Shown here piece after piece: positions 1-12,550 of a stretch of 64,000 nucleotides of DNA. The position numbers and the translations under genes are program-made. Source of the stretch: Tetrapyrgos nigripes (Eukaryota; Basidiomycota; Agaricomycetes; Agaricales; Campanellaceae); contig JAACJM010000024.1 of NCBI GenBank assembly GCA_013368315.1, positions 310,001 to 374,000 of the forward strand. Direction: 5' to 3'. Below the pieces are notes generated by a model. It saw only the letters and a list, made by a program, of their open reading frames with translations. It did no database searches and was not told the origin of the DNA. Numbering within the stretch: the stretch's first letter is position 1; every line of letters begins with the position of its first letter.

Positions 1-179
1 CTACTGTACCATACGTATTATACTGTTTGTTTCAGGTATCCAAAGTTGTATCGTTTATATGACTCCAGGAGTGACTCTGTGAGGTGTAGCGTGTTCCAGA
101 CGCGGCAATTCCCGAACAAATTTTTTGACTTCATCACTGCCCGTGTCGACACACGGCCTACTACTAAAACTCACTCAAA

Positions 180-2579
180 ATGGCTCAGCAACGGATGGCA
201 ATATGGGCTACTGATGAAGACATTGACGAGGACATCCAAGACGTCTCTTTTGCCATCGGAAGTTACGGTCAAAATGGTCATTTCGACGATGGTACGTTTA
301 TGCAAAGTCTCGGGCACCATTCACGTTCTAAGCGGTTTTAGCCCACATACAACCTCACCAGATCGATGAACAAACGCTGATTGCAATGCAACAGCACATG
401 GCTCAGCAAGCAGCCTTTGCCCAAATTCCTGATGTAGTCAAGGGTGTATGTCCAAGCGATCAATCTCAACCAACTTCTTCGCTTACTTTGCTCTGCAGTT
501 TATTGTGCATTTCCATCAAGCCGTGCAGGAAAACAATCTCGCAGAGATCACGGTCGCGTATGAGAGTGGTTGGAACAAGTATACGGAGAAGTTTTATGCG
601 AGGACGGAATGGCCTGAAGCTGAAATTATTGCACCTCTTGTAAACGATGGTGCGTTTTCCATTTATTGTGCTTTTGATGAGGAACTTATGGATATTCCAG
701 ACCCTATTTTCTTGATTCTGTATCGTGAATTGTACTACCGCCATGTCTACTCTCGCCTTCAACCCAACATCGATGACCGCTTCCACTCTTATGAAAACAG
801 CTGCGAACTGTTCAACTACCTTCTCAGTGCGCGCATTATCTACTTCTTGATGTTCATGCGAAGTTGACCTTTTTCTATCAGACTCTGAAGGACCTGTGAA
901 GCTTGAACTTCCCGAACAATGGCTTTGGGACATTATAGACGAGTTCATCTATCAATTCCAAGTCTTTTGCACCTGGCGCTCCAAAGTCAAGAACAAAACT
1001 GAAGACGAACTTTTGATGCTTGCTGATGGAGGCGGGGTACGTTCTCGACATCTCGTACACTTTTTCAGAAACTGATTTAACGTTCAGGTTTGGAGTGCTT
1101 ACAGTGTCCTCAATGTGTTGTACTCCCTCATACAAAAATCCAAAATCAACGAGTACATTGTCGCTCAACAAGAAGGCAAGAGCCCTGAGGAGATTGCGTA
1201 TGTGGAACTACTCGTTTTACGACGAAGTCTAACTCATTCACTATCCTCAGCGAAATTGTGGGCGAGTACGGCGTACTACCTCTCTACAGGATGCTAGGCT
1301 ACTTTAGCATCATTGGCTTGCTTCGGGTGCACGTCCTTTTGGGTGATTTTACTCTCGCGTTGAAAGTGATGGATAACGTAGAGCTCAGCCAGAAGGTATT
1401 GACCGCAACCCCTTGTTCGATTGAATTCCAATTTCTCATCCTCTTTTTTTTCCAGTCACCGCTCACCAGAGTGACCGCCTGCCACGTCGCGACCTACTAC
1501 TATGTCGGGTTCTGCTACATCATGCTGAGAAGATATCCTGATGCTATACGTACCTTTGTCACGATATTGAATTTCATTCATCGTATGCGTCAGTACCATA
1601 CCAGGAGTTACCAGTACGATCAAGTGCGTAACATTGCTCTTTCTAGTCAAGCAGACTACTGAATTATTCTGCAGATAAGCAAGACCGCTGATAGGATGTA
1701 CGCATTGTATGCTATCTGTCATGCACTTTCTCCAAGCCGACTGGACGACAACATCACCAACATGGTGAAAGAACGGTATGGTGATGAACTCACTAGGATG
1801 CAGAGGGGAGGGTGAGCAGTGTTCCATTTCCCTCCCAAACCTAATGCAAACTGAACATTCTCCAGTGACGATGCCCTTCCCGCATTTGAAGAACTCTTCA
1901 TGTACGCCTGCCCCAAATTCATCAGTGCCAACTCTCCACCATACGACGACCCCACTGCCATCTCCCAAATGCTCAACACCTCTCCAACCGATTCTCCTTC
2001 ACAACGTACCACCGACTTGCCCACCGCTGCTACCCACACCGACCCGGCACACAGACATCTTCGACTCTTCTTGTCAGATGTCACTGCTCAGTCTCCTGTC
2101 CCCACTCTCCGAAGTTTCCTCAAACTGTATACTAGCCTCGGGTCGAAGAAACTCGCCAACTTTTTGGACGCCGATGAAGAGGAAATTGTTCAGGAGATGA
2201 TGGTGATGAAACAAGCTAGTCGGAGTGTTAGTCGTATTGGGACAGAAAAGGGAAGTTTGTTGGAGGGACAGACGATTACAACGAGTGATTTGAACTTTGT
2301 CATTGGTGATGTGCGTTTTTTCGGATACTTTCCATGGGATACATTGCTGACTCGATTTCATAGAACATGGTACACATCGCAGAATCGACGATTGGAAGGA
2401 GATATGCTGGATGGTTCATCAAAAACACGGAGAGGACACAAAAAATTTTCGACGATTTGCGTCATACGCCCTTACCTGCCCCTCCAAAGGCTGCTGCTTC
2501 GACATCAGCTTCAGCTGCTGCTGATGGAACTCAGACAAAAGCGCCTGCTCGAAAAGTGGCATGGGGAGCCAAGGCTTGA
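180..2579 (+). CDS. Eukaryotic translation initiation factor 3 subunit L (eIF3l), about 9-10 exons
   Basis: eIF3l is a PCI-domain subunit of the cytoplasmic eIF3 complex, which recruits mRNA to the 40S ribosome. Joined exons give strong family features: an N-terminal acidic stretch, [90 protein letters not shown] and the [16 protein letters not shown] block. The C-terminal PCI part includes TISQMLN- and [21 protein letters not shown] segments and ends GAKA. The start is the ATG in a CTCAAAATGG context at 180; the reading continues [18 protein letters not shown]. Introns are visible, for example the donor near 832 and the acceptor before the [10 protein letters not shown] segment. No lesions were seen. 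The 179 bases before it are presumed promoter and 5' UTR. The gene is convergent with chitinase copy 1. Confidence 0.93.
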
Positions 2580-2955
2580 TTGTTACCTTGTAGAATATTT
2601 TTCCTGGTCGTTGCAGTGATGTACTTTGTAGCATTGATCTTGAGATTGAGAATCTACAGAAGACTCTTCATCAGAGACATGCATGATATGGTCAGGATTC
2701 AGTTGTTTTCGTCTATTATTTCGACGTAGCATAAGTATGTGCGCGTACGCGTATGGGTGAGTAGCGTAGAGAGCGCGTAGAATAGTAAGGTAAAGACCGA
2801 ATAAGATGAGCATTATTAACGCATAATAATGGTCGTAATGGCGAAAGAATCCAAATCCATCCAATAAACCCAAGCGAGACAGTAACAACTACCACAGTGG
2901 CAGGCCGGCCTAACGGGTGTAGTAGTATAAAGGCTTGTTTATTGTACTCGCTTGA
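2580..2955. other. Convergent intergenic region between eIF3l and chitinase copy 1
   Basis: This stretch holds the two 3' UTRs, facing each other. No gene, repeat or structured RNA is recognisable in it. Confidence 0.6.
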
Positions 2956-5416
2956 CTAGCAAGCTCCAGAGTCGGTCCAGACGCCAGCTAAAGAAATATA
3001 CTTCAGTCAACGGTTCATTAATCCTGCATGTTTACTGACCTTGATCGGGTGTTTCGCCTTGAGTCCACCTAGAGAACGAGAAGCACATCATAAGTAAGAA
3101 GCCTCTCATGAAGAGAAGAAAGAGACAAACCATTTAGCAGTCCATGCATGTCCATCTAGATGATGAAGCGTAAGTGATGAAAATGAGGGATCGGACAGAC
3201 TTACTGTAAGTTGCCTGCATTCCGCCTGTGTAGACGGCCTAGACGAAGCCAAAGATGTCAGCGGCAAGATTTTGGAAAGAAGTCGTCGATGCTTACAGAA
3301 CTGGACCACGCAGCAGCAGAGCAACCACTTCCACTCGCATTTGTTCCAGAGCTCCCTCCAGTGGCAGTCGAACTATCCATCATATTACGGATGTTGTCCC
3401 ATTTACTGTTAGGGAAGCTAGAAGATGTGATAAGAATAGGATCCTATTTGTGAACTTGAATCGGGGAACGTACTTGATGTGGTTCTGAACTTGTTGCAGA
3501 CTCCCCAAAGTTTGAAAACCCACACCGATGAGCGATTCATTATCATTCTTGTCGGTTGAGAGATCCCAGTACATGTTACCAGCCAGACCGTTGTCGTTGA
3601 CGTATTGAGTTTTGAGCGTGACGACGTCGGGAGTATCGTACGATACAAGTTCACGTTTGGAGGAATCGTAGGAATAACTGGCAACATCTACGAAATCCTG
3701 GAAGACCTGGGCTCCAGCGACTGAACTCTTGTTAGTTCGAGACTTAAACTTGATAAGGAAGCACGTACTAGGCAGATCCTTGTAAGAATAGATACCACCT
3801 CCAAAAGTCCCAGTACCGACCTATCAAGCAAGTCAGTATTAAAAGGTGTAAAGCAATGAAAGTCTTACACCGTTGAATGGTTGACCGAGACCATCCGTGT
3901 TCTGGAATGCTCTCCCGTAGAGAGGGATACCTAAAGATTGCAACAAATCAGCCTCTTCGATCGTTTTTTTTTTTTTTTTTGCAAAATTGAAAACTCACCC
4001 ATGGCTATTTTGCCGGCAGTAGCACCAGCCGAAAGATAAAAACTCACTGCACTATCAGTGTTGGTGTTGCCACCATAAACATTCGCCTGGTTATCAGCGA
4101 CAGGGACCATGAACCTGCATAATCGTAGGCCTGTTTCAACGATTAGTCGGGGGTAAGGCCTCGATACACTCGCTAGTCGCGTACCATCAAATTCCAATGA
4201 GTAAGAGCCTGATCCATTTGGGGAACGACCAAGTTTGCATAGCCACTAGCACCAGCGGAAACTGCAACACTGATTTCGTAGGGTGTCGTATCTCCTTTCT
4301 GATCTGCCAGGTCATCAAATGCAGAACGCAATTCTGTAAGCAAGTCAGCGAAGCCTTGCCCTTGATCGACGTTGCTTGGGTATTCAAAGTCGAGGTCGCT
4401 GAAGAAACAGAAATCATTTGAACAGAGCTCGAGAACAGTGAATTTTGTGACGCTCACATTCCATCAAACCCGTAGTCTTCGATCAACTGGACGGCGTCGT
4501 TCACAAAAGTGGCCCGACTAGACGGAGAGGTAACGAACGAGAAGTGACCTATGACTGCATGAGGATTTGAACTTGGACACAAGCGCGGAAAACAGTACCA
4601 GCTTGCGAATACGTCCAACCGCCAATTGACAGAGTCACTTTGAGGTTCCGGTTTGCCATCTTCATCAAGAAGCTGAACGGAAAATGTAAGCGTCAACTTA
4701 GGAAGGTCTACTACTGTTCACTCACAATTGCTTCAGACATCCATACAAGTTGTTTCCGCTCTCGTTCCAAGAATCACCTGGCTATACCAACGTCAGCTTT
4801 GCTCAACTACATTCAAGAAATCCGTCATACATAGTGTTTCTGCCAATAGAACCGTCAGTATCCGTCGTATCACATAGCGCGTTAGATCGTACCTGCTCAT
4901 CTGCGTACGAGTCAATAAGATTGATATGGCCGGTGTCGGGAGAGACATCCGCAAATGAGTACAAGATATCTATGAAAATTGATGAGTTCTAGCGTCTTAA
5001 CAAGACCCCCAATACGAAAAACTCACGAGTCAACTTGGTGGGGTCCACATCCTGAGGTTCTGCAACATCGAAGGGTTTAGGCATCTTACAGCGAATACAA
5101 GAAAAAGATAACAGATACTCACGAAAATTCGCGCCGTAGATACCTATGGAATGGAGATAAGTCTGATTTCCTGAAGTTCTGTGTATTTTGCACGCTCACC
5201 CCAGTTTGTGAAATAGCCAATCTGAACCTTGCCCTCAGATGTTGCGTCGACCATTCCCAGTATGAGCTGTGGTATCAATGGACTAGGGTTGTTTCCAGTG
5301 GGGTACCAGTTCGGAGTACTGTTGAAGTTATTAGGTTTTTGCATGACCTGCGTTGCACCAACATCGAGCACAGTCCTGAGCACAACCAAAGCAACCACAT
5401 TAAGGAAACCAAGCAT
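2956..5416 (-). CDS. GH18 chitinase with C-terminal CBM5/12, tandem copy 1
   Basis: Predicted secreted endo-chitinase that hydrolyses beta-1,4-GlcNAc chains. Order: hydrophobic signal peptide beginning MLGFLNVVALVVL, short propeptide, GH18 barrel, Ser/Gly linker, chitin-binding module. GH18 landmarks are VQIGYFTNWG, the SIGG motif of strand 3 (SIGGWTYSQ) and, across an intron at about 4400-4460, the catalytic DGIDLDFEYP, with the acid/base Glu in DxxDxDxE. MYWDLSTDK marks the last barrel strands. The CBM begins GSGCSAAAW, continues VYTGGMQA and HAWTAKW, and ends WTDSGAC at the stop (2956-2958). The start at 5416 was chosen because it gives the signal peptide; an upstream in-frame Met would add a non-signal extension. 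It is the most diverged of the three copies: it lacks the Lys-Arg processing site of the others and has a shorter NASGSG linker. One intron carries a poly-T run at about 3966-3980. Confidence 0.9.
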
Positions 5417-6355
5417 TGTCCCGCCGGGGGCAAATATTATGAGAGTAGGAAACATAACCTCTAGCCTTTTGTACCTAGACACTCTCTGGGATCGAGGCCA
5501 GAGCACTCCGCTGTAAAGTGATGTGTTTCATCTATGTTAGATTAAAATCTTTTGCGATCGACCCTTTCTCTAGTGTCTCGTCAAGTAGTGAATTGCAAAC
5601 ACGAACGCCAATATGTTTCGACTTGAAAGAGAGAGCAGAGCAGTCCGTCGATCGATTCCTTGACACACATCGATCGGCTTGCTAAGAAGACTGAATGCAA
5701 TCTGAGGCTAGAGGAGCTGTAACCTGGTACCCAGGGCGTGGTCGACAGCATTTTATAGAGGATTACCCGGCTGGGCCATGCGGTAGAGATTTTCTACCGT
5801 ATATATTGACTGATGAAGACGTATACTAGACCCAGTGTGAGCTTGCTTAGATAGACTATGAGATGACTGGAGAGGCTAATACATACCTCTTCCTATGTAC
5901 ACCCCACTGCCGATCTGTCCTGTCTCTCCTGAGTCCTAGACATGTAATCGGTCCCCTGGCATCATGAACTGCGTGCAGCTCTCCAAAATCTTAAAATCTC
6001 AATCCTTACTTCACGAGGCCAAACTGAGACGAATCGAGGAGCCGGGGAGGAAGGTTTGACTGTGGTCATCTGAAGTGGTTTGTTTTAGTCTTGATGACTG
6101 TCTGAATATGGCCTGACGAACATTCGGTGCATTGTGTACATCCGATGGAAATAGAGCAAGGTTATTCTGTCAATATGTAAAAGTTACAGGTGAAAACACA
6201 AATATACGAGCAAATAATCATGAACGCATCATTATCTCTTCGCAAATTCATCCCAGAAAGAAAGGAACCCAGAGTGTCGTGAGATGAAGAAAAAAAATTA
6301 GTGGTCAATCTATGAGTAACGGTAGTAGACGATGCGCATGCATTGCCAACAAGCT
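5417..6355. other. Promoter of chitinase copy 1 and 3' flank of copy 2
   Basis: No convincing gene was seen. The part next to 5417 is the promoter and 5' UTR of copy 1 and includes the conserved TATA-like block listed separately. The remainder has no recognisable domain or repeat. Confidence 0.5.
5465..5480 (-). promoter_or_regulatory. TATA-like core promoter block, chitinase copy 1
   Basis: Read on the minus strand this is GTCTAGGTACAAAAGG, about 50 bases before the ATG. The same CCTAGGTAYAAAA-like block occurs at the equivalent place before copies 2 and 3, where the surrounding DNA is much less conserved. That supports a core promoter role. Confidence 0.5.
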
Positions 6356-8828
6356 CTAACAAGCTCCAGCGTCGGTCCAAACGTCAGCTAGAAAGAGGTA
6401 CATCAGTCATTTGGAGAGATTGAAAAGGCACTCTGCTAACCTGTACCAGGTGTTTCGCCTTGTGTCCACCTAGAGCATAACATGAGTGACTAGTCATTCT
6501 TGCGAGCGTAGAAGAAGCATACCATTTAGCAGTCCAGACGTGTCCATCTAAATGAGCAAGTGGTTAAATGAGGGAAGTTCAAAGAGTAAACGAGAGCATA
6601 CTGAAGGTTGCCTGCATTCCTCCAGTGTAGACAGTCTAAATGAACATGAAAATGTTAGCAGCGAGTCTGGTTGGCAGGGATGAGCGAGGCGCACCGTAGC
6701 AGACCATGCCGCAGCAGAGCAACCAGTTCCACCAGTACTTCCTCCTGAGCCTCCTCCAGTAGAACCTCCAGTAGAACCGCTCATCTGGTTTCGGATATTA
6801 TCCCATTTACTGTTGGGGAAGCTACGAGGATAAGGAAGGGATTTAGGGTAAGCGGCGGTGTAGTGACATAACTAGCATCAAGGACGTACTTGAGGTGGTT
6901 CTGTACTTGTAGAAGAGCTCCCAGATTCTGCATGCCAACAGTCACGAGCGAGTCAGAACCGGTTTTGTCGGTTGAGAGCTCCCAGTACATGTTTCCAGCC
7001 ATGCCCTTGGAGTTGACGTATTGGGTCTTGAGCTTGACGATGTTGGGAGTATCGTAAGACACCAGTTCGCGTTTGGCAGAGTCATAAGAGTAGCTGGCAA
7101 CATTGGTGGTGTCCTCGAATACCTTGGCTCCAGCGACTAAGCACTAATTAGCTCCAGGTAAAAAAAAAGGGTACAACCAAGTACGCACTAGGCAAAGCAC
7201 TATATGAATAGATGCCAGCTTCGATAGTTCCAGGGCCGATCTATTAATTGACAGAGTCAGTATGAAGCCAAATCAAAACTATGCATAAAGGAAGACTTAC
7301 TCCGCTATATGCTTGACCAATACCATTCGTGTTCTCGAATGCTCTTCCATAAAGAGGAATACCTGACAGAAGTTTGCAAATCGTCCATTTGGCAAAAAAA
7401 CGTACGACTCACCCATGGTCATCTTGCCGGCAGTAGCGCCGGCGGAAGTGAAATGCTTGACTGCAGCATCAGTGCTGACGTTGGTACGTTCACCACCAAA
7501 GAGGTTGGCTTGGTTATCGGCGAAGGTGAGCCAGGAACCTGCATAATCGTAGGCCTATCTCGATGATAAGCTATAGAGTGAGCACTAGACCAACCTGGCC
7601 ACGTACCATCAAGTTCCAATGAGTGAGGGCCTTGTCCATTTGGGGCACGACCAAATTTGCATAATTCTCAGCTCCGGCGGAAACAGCAGCACTAATCTCA
7701 TAAGGTGTCGAATCTCCCTTCTTAGCTGCCAGGGCATCGAAGGCAGAACGCAGTGCAGTAATCAAATCAGCGAAGCCTTGACCTTGAGCCGCGTTACTTG
7801 GGTATTCGAAGTCGAGGTCACTGATGAAAAGAAGATACTGAATATGGCTCGAAGATAATGAGAGGTTATGAATAAATCTCACATTCCATCAAAACCATAG
7901 TCCTCGATCAACTTCACAGCATCGTTGACGAATGTTGTCCGGCTTGATGCAGAAGTAACGAATCCAAAGTGACCTTACCGAGTGCATCAGCATGAAAGAA
8001 GAGCTCGGAGAAGGGTCAAAAAGTACCGCTCTGTGAATATGTCCAACCTCCGACTGACAAAAGCACTTTCAGATTGCGGTTTGCCATCTTCATCAAGTAA
8101 CTACAAATTTGATGTCAGTACCGATTTGTGAAATTTCACTGTGCCACTCACAATTGCTTCAGACATCCATACAAGTTGTTACCAGTCTCATCCCAAGAAT
8201 CGGTGGGCTTTAATACCATTAGTCCTGTTCACGAACAAGTGGACAGTTATGACATACATAGTGTTTCTGTCAATTAACGAGTCAGTCTTCGCTGAGGTCA
8301 CGCAACGCGTTGAAACGTACCTGCTCATCAGCGTACGAGTCGGTCAGCTTGATGTTGCCAGTATCGGGGGTTACATCCGCAAATGAGTAGAGTATGTCTA
8401 GAGAGGTGAAGGAGTTATACCGATGTTTTAACGAAAACGATCATGAGGACTCACGAGTCAATTTGGTAGGATCCACATTCTGAGGTTCTGCGACACGTAG
8501 AGGGCCAGTTCGGAAAGCGTCGTCCAATGTAAGGGAGATACTCACGGAAATTCGCGCCATAGATACCTATGGAATCGTCAGTACGATAAGTTGGATACTC
8601 TCCAGCTCAACGCAATTGCGAACGCTCACCCCAGTTTGTGAAGTAGGCGGTTTGAACCTTGCCGCCAGCTCGTTTGGAGATAGTGTGTATGCGAGGGTTG
8701 GCTTCAATGGGGAACGAATTCGGGGTCTTGTTGAAGCTGTCAGGCCTGTGCATCACTTGTGTCGCACTGACATTAAGAACAGTGCTGACAAGGGCCAAAG
8801 AAGCGAGCAAGCCTGTGAGACCAACCAT
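6356..8828 (-). CDS. GH18 chitinase with C-terminal CBM5/12, tandem copy 2
   Basis: Secreted chitinase, paralog of the genes on both sides and in the same orientation. The signal peptide starts MVGLTGLLASLALVS. A propeptide follows and ends in TISKR|AGG, a Kex2-type Lys-Arg site, just before the mature VQTAYFTNWG start. The barrel has SVGGWTYSQ, the intron-split catalytic DGIDLDFEYP near 7810-7890, ALTHWNLM, GIPLYGRAFENTNGIG and MYWELSTDKTG. A Gly/Ser/Thr linker (SGSTGGSTGGGSGGSTGG) leads to CSAAAWSATTVYTGGMQA, HVWTAKWW and terminal WTDAGAC. All catalytic residues appear intact. About eleven short introns are present. The 5' half, including introns, is nearly identical to copy 3 while the 3' half is more diverged. 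Confidence 0.92.
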
Positions 8829-10094
8829 CGTTGTGTTACTGAGGAATGGGAGGATTCTTCGAGCATAGCGGGCCTTTTGTACCTAGGCGCAATGGGATTG
8901 CAGGAGGACATCGGGCTTCGGAACGATTCATGTGCATATCGGGGATGCCGAGGGAAACAACAAAGCATTCTATAGGAAGTATCAGCCTATGGTTCTATCC
9001 GTGTTATGTTCGAAGCACACTAAAATAAGAAGGAAACGCTGCTAGAGGCGCAACCGATCCCCTTCTGTTTTGCTCCAACGTTTTTGTTGCCAGAGCCTAA
9101 TTCGAAACGGTGAATTACATAGAGTGTACGATGCTTGCCTTTGAAGAAATACTGGACGCTCTCACTCTTCACCGAGTGACAGGACGGACTAACAAAGAGT
9201 GATTCGGGTGGACCAAAGGGCACAGATAAGCTGAGAGTTCCTTTTCGGGTGTGTACTGATCTTTGATATGGCTATCTTCAGATCATAGTGGCTAGCTGAG
9301 CATGCGAGCCATTAGGTTTCTATTCAATGAAAATCCGTCAAATCAATGTGAGATTTGGGAATGGGGTCGATTTCTCTATACCTGACGAAACTCTACATGT
9401 GAAGCCATTTCACCGAGATTGCCTTGGAACACTACGTGTCACTGCCAGCTATAGCTGATTCGGAAGAATGGGTCGAGCGTTGTAACAAGAGCTGATGGAT
9501 CTCGAGAAGAAAGCCTTTGGACCAGAAGGCACGCTAAGGCACGTCGTTGAAAGTTCTCGGCAAGATGCACAATCATCACGTGGAAATTGACTTGATCCCC
9601 GACCACGATTTTCGAGTTGAAATTGTACGCGTTTTTGGAGTGGTTAAAAGCACAAGACGACTACGCCGCTTGCCAAAGATCATTTCAGTCAAAATACTTT
9701 ACTCCAGAGGTGTCAGAGTTTGGCCGACGGTCCCGTTCACCCTGACTGGAGCAGCTGAGTCTGACAGTTCCCGCTTGGTTCCTGCGGCTCTAGCGGCTTG
9801 CTCTGACTCAGAAGCTTCTGTGCAGCCGGTGAATCATCAAAACTAGCTATGGTAACGACAACGACTGGTAACATTTGCCGACGCTTTGCCACACTCTAGA
9901 ATAACGCCTCTTCGAGTAGTAACTTCGCATGTGCGAGTTCTTCAGGATGGAGAGAAATAAGATATATATCTATGTATAAGTACATGACCATCGTTATGCT
10001 CTTCGTGAACCCAGTGAAAATGAAGAAAAAGTGCCCAGAATGAATGAGTGGCCGACCTAGTCAACCATGACCCCAATAAATTTGACAACACGAT
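8829..10094. other. Promoter of chitinase copy 2 and 3' flank of copy 3
   Basis: The first 500 bases or so upstream of copy 2 can be aligned by eye with the same distance upstream of copy 3. Shared blocks include CTGAGCATGCGA near 9297 and 13016, followed by similar TTTCTATTCA and AATCAAT words. The duplicated unit therefore included a promoter. No gene is recognised in the rest; a 99-residue ORF near 9.6 kb matches no family I know. Confidence 0.55.
8873..8888 (-). promoter_or_regulatory. TATA-like core promoter block, chitinase copy 2
   Basis: Minus-strand GCCTAGGTACAAAAGG lies about 50 bases before the ATG. It is conserved with the matching blocks of copies 1 and 3. Confidence 0.5.
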
Positions 10095-12550
10095 TCAGCA
10101 AGCTCCGGAGTCGGTCCAGACGTCAGCTAGGGAAGATACGTCAACAAACCGCCATCTCAAACTTTTGCAGAAATGTGGCTGACCTTTACCAGGAGTCTCT
10201 CCTTGGGTCCACCTGTCAAACAAGGAAGCAATCAGTACAAACCAGCGTAAAAGCGTGGTGATAATCCCTAACCATTTGGCAGTCCAGACGTGTCCATCTT
10301 AGCAAGTAACCGGTAAGTTACATGATGTCAGTGAGTAGCCAGATGAACTTACTGAAAGTTGCCTGCATTCCTCCGGTGTAGATATCCTAGTAGAGTATGT
10401 AAGCGTGGGCGAACAGTCTTAGAAAGAGGCAATCCGTACTGTAGCTGTCCATGCAGGAGCGGAGCAACCAGTTCCACCAGTACTTCCTCCTGAGCCTCCC
10501 CCAGTAGATCCTCCAGTAGAACCGCTCATCTTGTTTCGGATATTGTCCCATTTACTGTTGGGGTACCTACAGGTGCAAGTAAATTAGAATTGAAGGACCG
10601 GTTTATCACTTGAATCATGGACGTACTCAAGGTGGTTCTGAACTTGTTGAAGAGCTCCCAGATTCTGTAAACCGACACCCACCAGTGATTCAGAGCCCGT
10701 CTTGTCGGTTGAGAGCTCCCAGTACATGTTACCAGCGAGACCATTGGAGTTGACGTATTGGGTCTTGAGCTTGACGATGTCAGGAGTATCGTAAGACACC
10801 AATTCACGTTTAGCAGAGTCATAAGAATAACTGGCGACAACAGTGGTGTCCTCGAAAACCTGAGCTCCAGCAACTGAGAACTAGTCAATACAAGTGCCAA
10901 GACATGGTGAAAGCCAAGCACGCACTAGGAAGAGCCTTGTAGGAATAAACACCTGCTTCAATGGTTCCAGGACCGATCTATTAGAAGCTTTCAGAAAAGG
11001 GACGCATACACTCATAAACTCATAAAAGGCTTACACCGTTGTATGGTTGACCGATACCGTTGGTGTTCTCGAATGCTCTTCCGTAGAGAGGAATACCTAA
11101 GGTTTGTGAATAAGTCGGCTGAGGCAATTCTGACAGGAATGAACAACCCACCCATGGTAATCTTGCCAACATTGGCGCCAGCGGAAGTGAAGTGCTTAAC
11201 TGCAGCATCAGTGCTCACACCAGTCCTTTCACCGCCAAAGAGATTGGCCTGATGATCTGCGAAGGTGAGCCATGAGCCTGCATAATCATAAGCCTATTTA
11301 ATGATCAGCATAAGGCACCCTTCGATAAGCTGGCTCACGACGTACCATCAGGTTCCAATGAGTCACAGCCTGGTCCGATTGTGGAACGACGAGATTTGCA
11401 TAGTTCTCAGCTCCGGCGGAAACAGCGATGCTAATCTCATATGGAGTGGTGTCCCCTTTTTTGGCTGCTAGGGCGTCGAAAGCAGAACGCAATGCGGTAA
11501 GTAAGTCAGCGAAGCCTTGGCCCTGAGCTGCATTGCCTGGGTACTCGAAATCGATATCTCTGATCACAAGGCTCAATTTAATGCAAGATAACGGAGGGCT
11601 ATACTTACATTCCATCAAATCCATAGTCTTCAATCAATTTGACAGCGTCGTTCACGAAATTGGTACGACTTGTTGGAGAGGTGAGAAACCCGAAGTGACC
11701 TGTTAATGCATTTAGCAACTATTAGATTGTCCCTAAGTGTGAAAACGTACCAGCTTGCGAATATGTCCAACCGCCGACTGACAAAAGCACCTTCAAATTG
11801 CGATTCGCCATCTTCATCAAAAAGCTTGGGATCTTGGGTCAGTATCCGTTCGGAGCAGCCTACCCACACTCACAATTGCTTCAGACATCCATACAAGTTG
11901 TTACCAGTCTCATCCCAAGAATCGGTGGGCTTTAATACCGTTAGTCCTGTTCACGAACAAGTGGATAGTTATGACATACATAGTGTTTCTGTTAACTAGC
12001 GAGTCAGTCTTCGCTGAGGTCACGCAACGCGTTGAAACGTACCTGCTCATCAGCGTACGAGTCGGTCAGTTTGATGTTGCCGGTATCGGGGGTTACATCC
12101 GCAAATGAGTAGAGTATGTCTAGAGAGGTGAAGGAATTATACCGATGTTTTAATGAAAATGGTCATGAGACTCACGAGTCAATTTGGTAGGGTCCACATC
12201 CTGAGGTTCTGCGACACGTAGATGGGTCAGTTCGGAGCGCGTCATCTAATGTAAGGGAGATACTCACGGAAATTCGCGCCGTAGATACCTATGGAATCGT
12301 CAGTACGATAAGTTGGATACTTTCCAGCTCAACGCAATTGCGAACGCTCACCCCAGTTTGTGAAATAGGCGGTTTGAACCTTGCCACCAGCTCGTTTGGA
12401 GATAGTGTGCATGCGAGGGTTGGCTTCAATGGGGAACGCATTCGGGGTCTTGTTGAAGTTGTCGGGCCTGTGCATGACCTGTGTGGCGCCTACATTGAGC
12501 AGAGCACCTAAAATGGCCAGAGAAGCAAGGGCGCCCTTGACACCGAACAT
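10095..12550 (-). CDS. GH18 chitinase with C-terminal CBM5/12, tandem copy 3
   Basis: Third secreted chitinase of the array. The signal peptide starts MFGVKGALASLAILGALL, and the propeptide ends TISKR|AGG (Kex2-type site). The barrel landmarks are VQTAYFTNWG, SVGGWTYSQ, catalytic DGIDIDFEYPGN split by an intron near 11570-11610, GIPLYGRAFENTNGIG, ELVSYDTPDIVKLKTQYVN and MYWELSTDKTG. A Gly/Ser/Thr linker precedes CSAPAW, the TGGMQA-type CBM5/12 segment and terminal WTDSGAC, with the stop at 10095-10097. All catalytic acids are present, so activity is expected. Exon-intron structure matches copy 2 position by position. It is the outermost copy, with a long gene-poor region on its promoter side. 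Confidence 0.92.

Noticed and set aside
3966..3980. Poly-T run
   Set aside because: It lies inside an intron of chitinase copy 1 and is an ordinary homopolymer.
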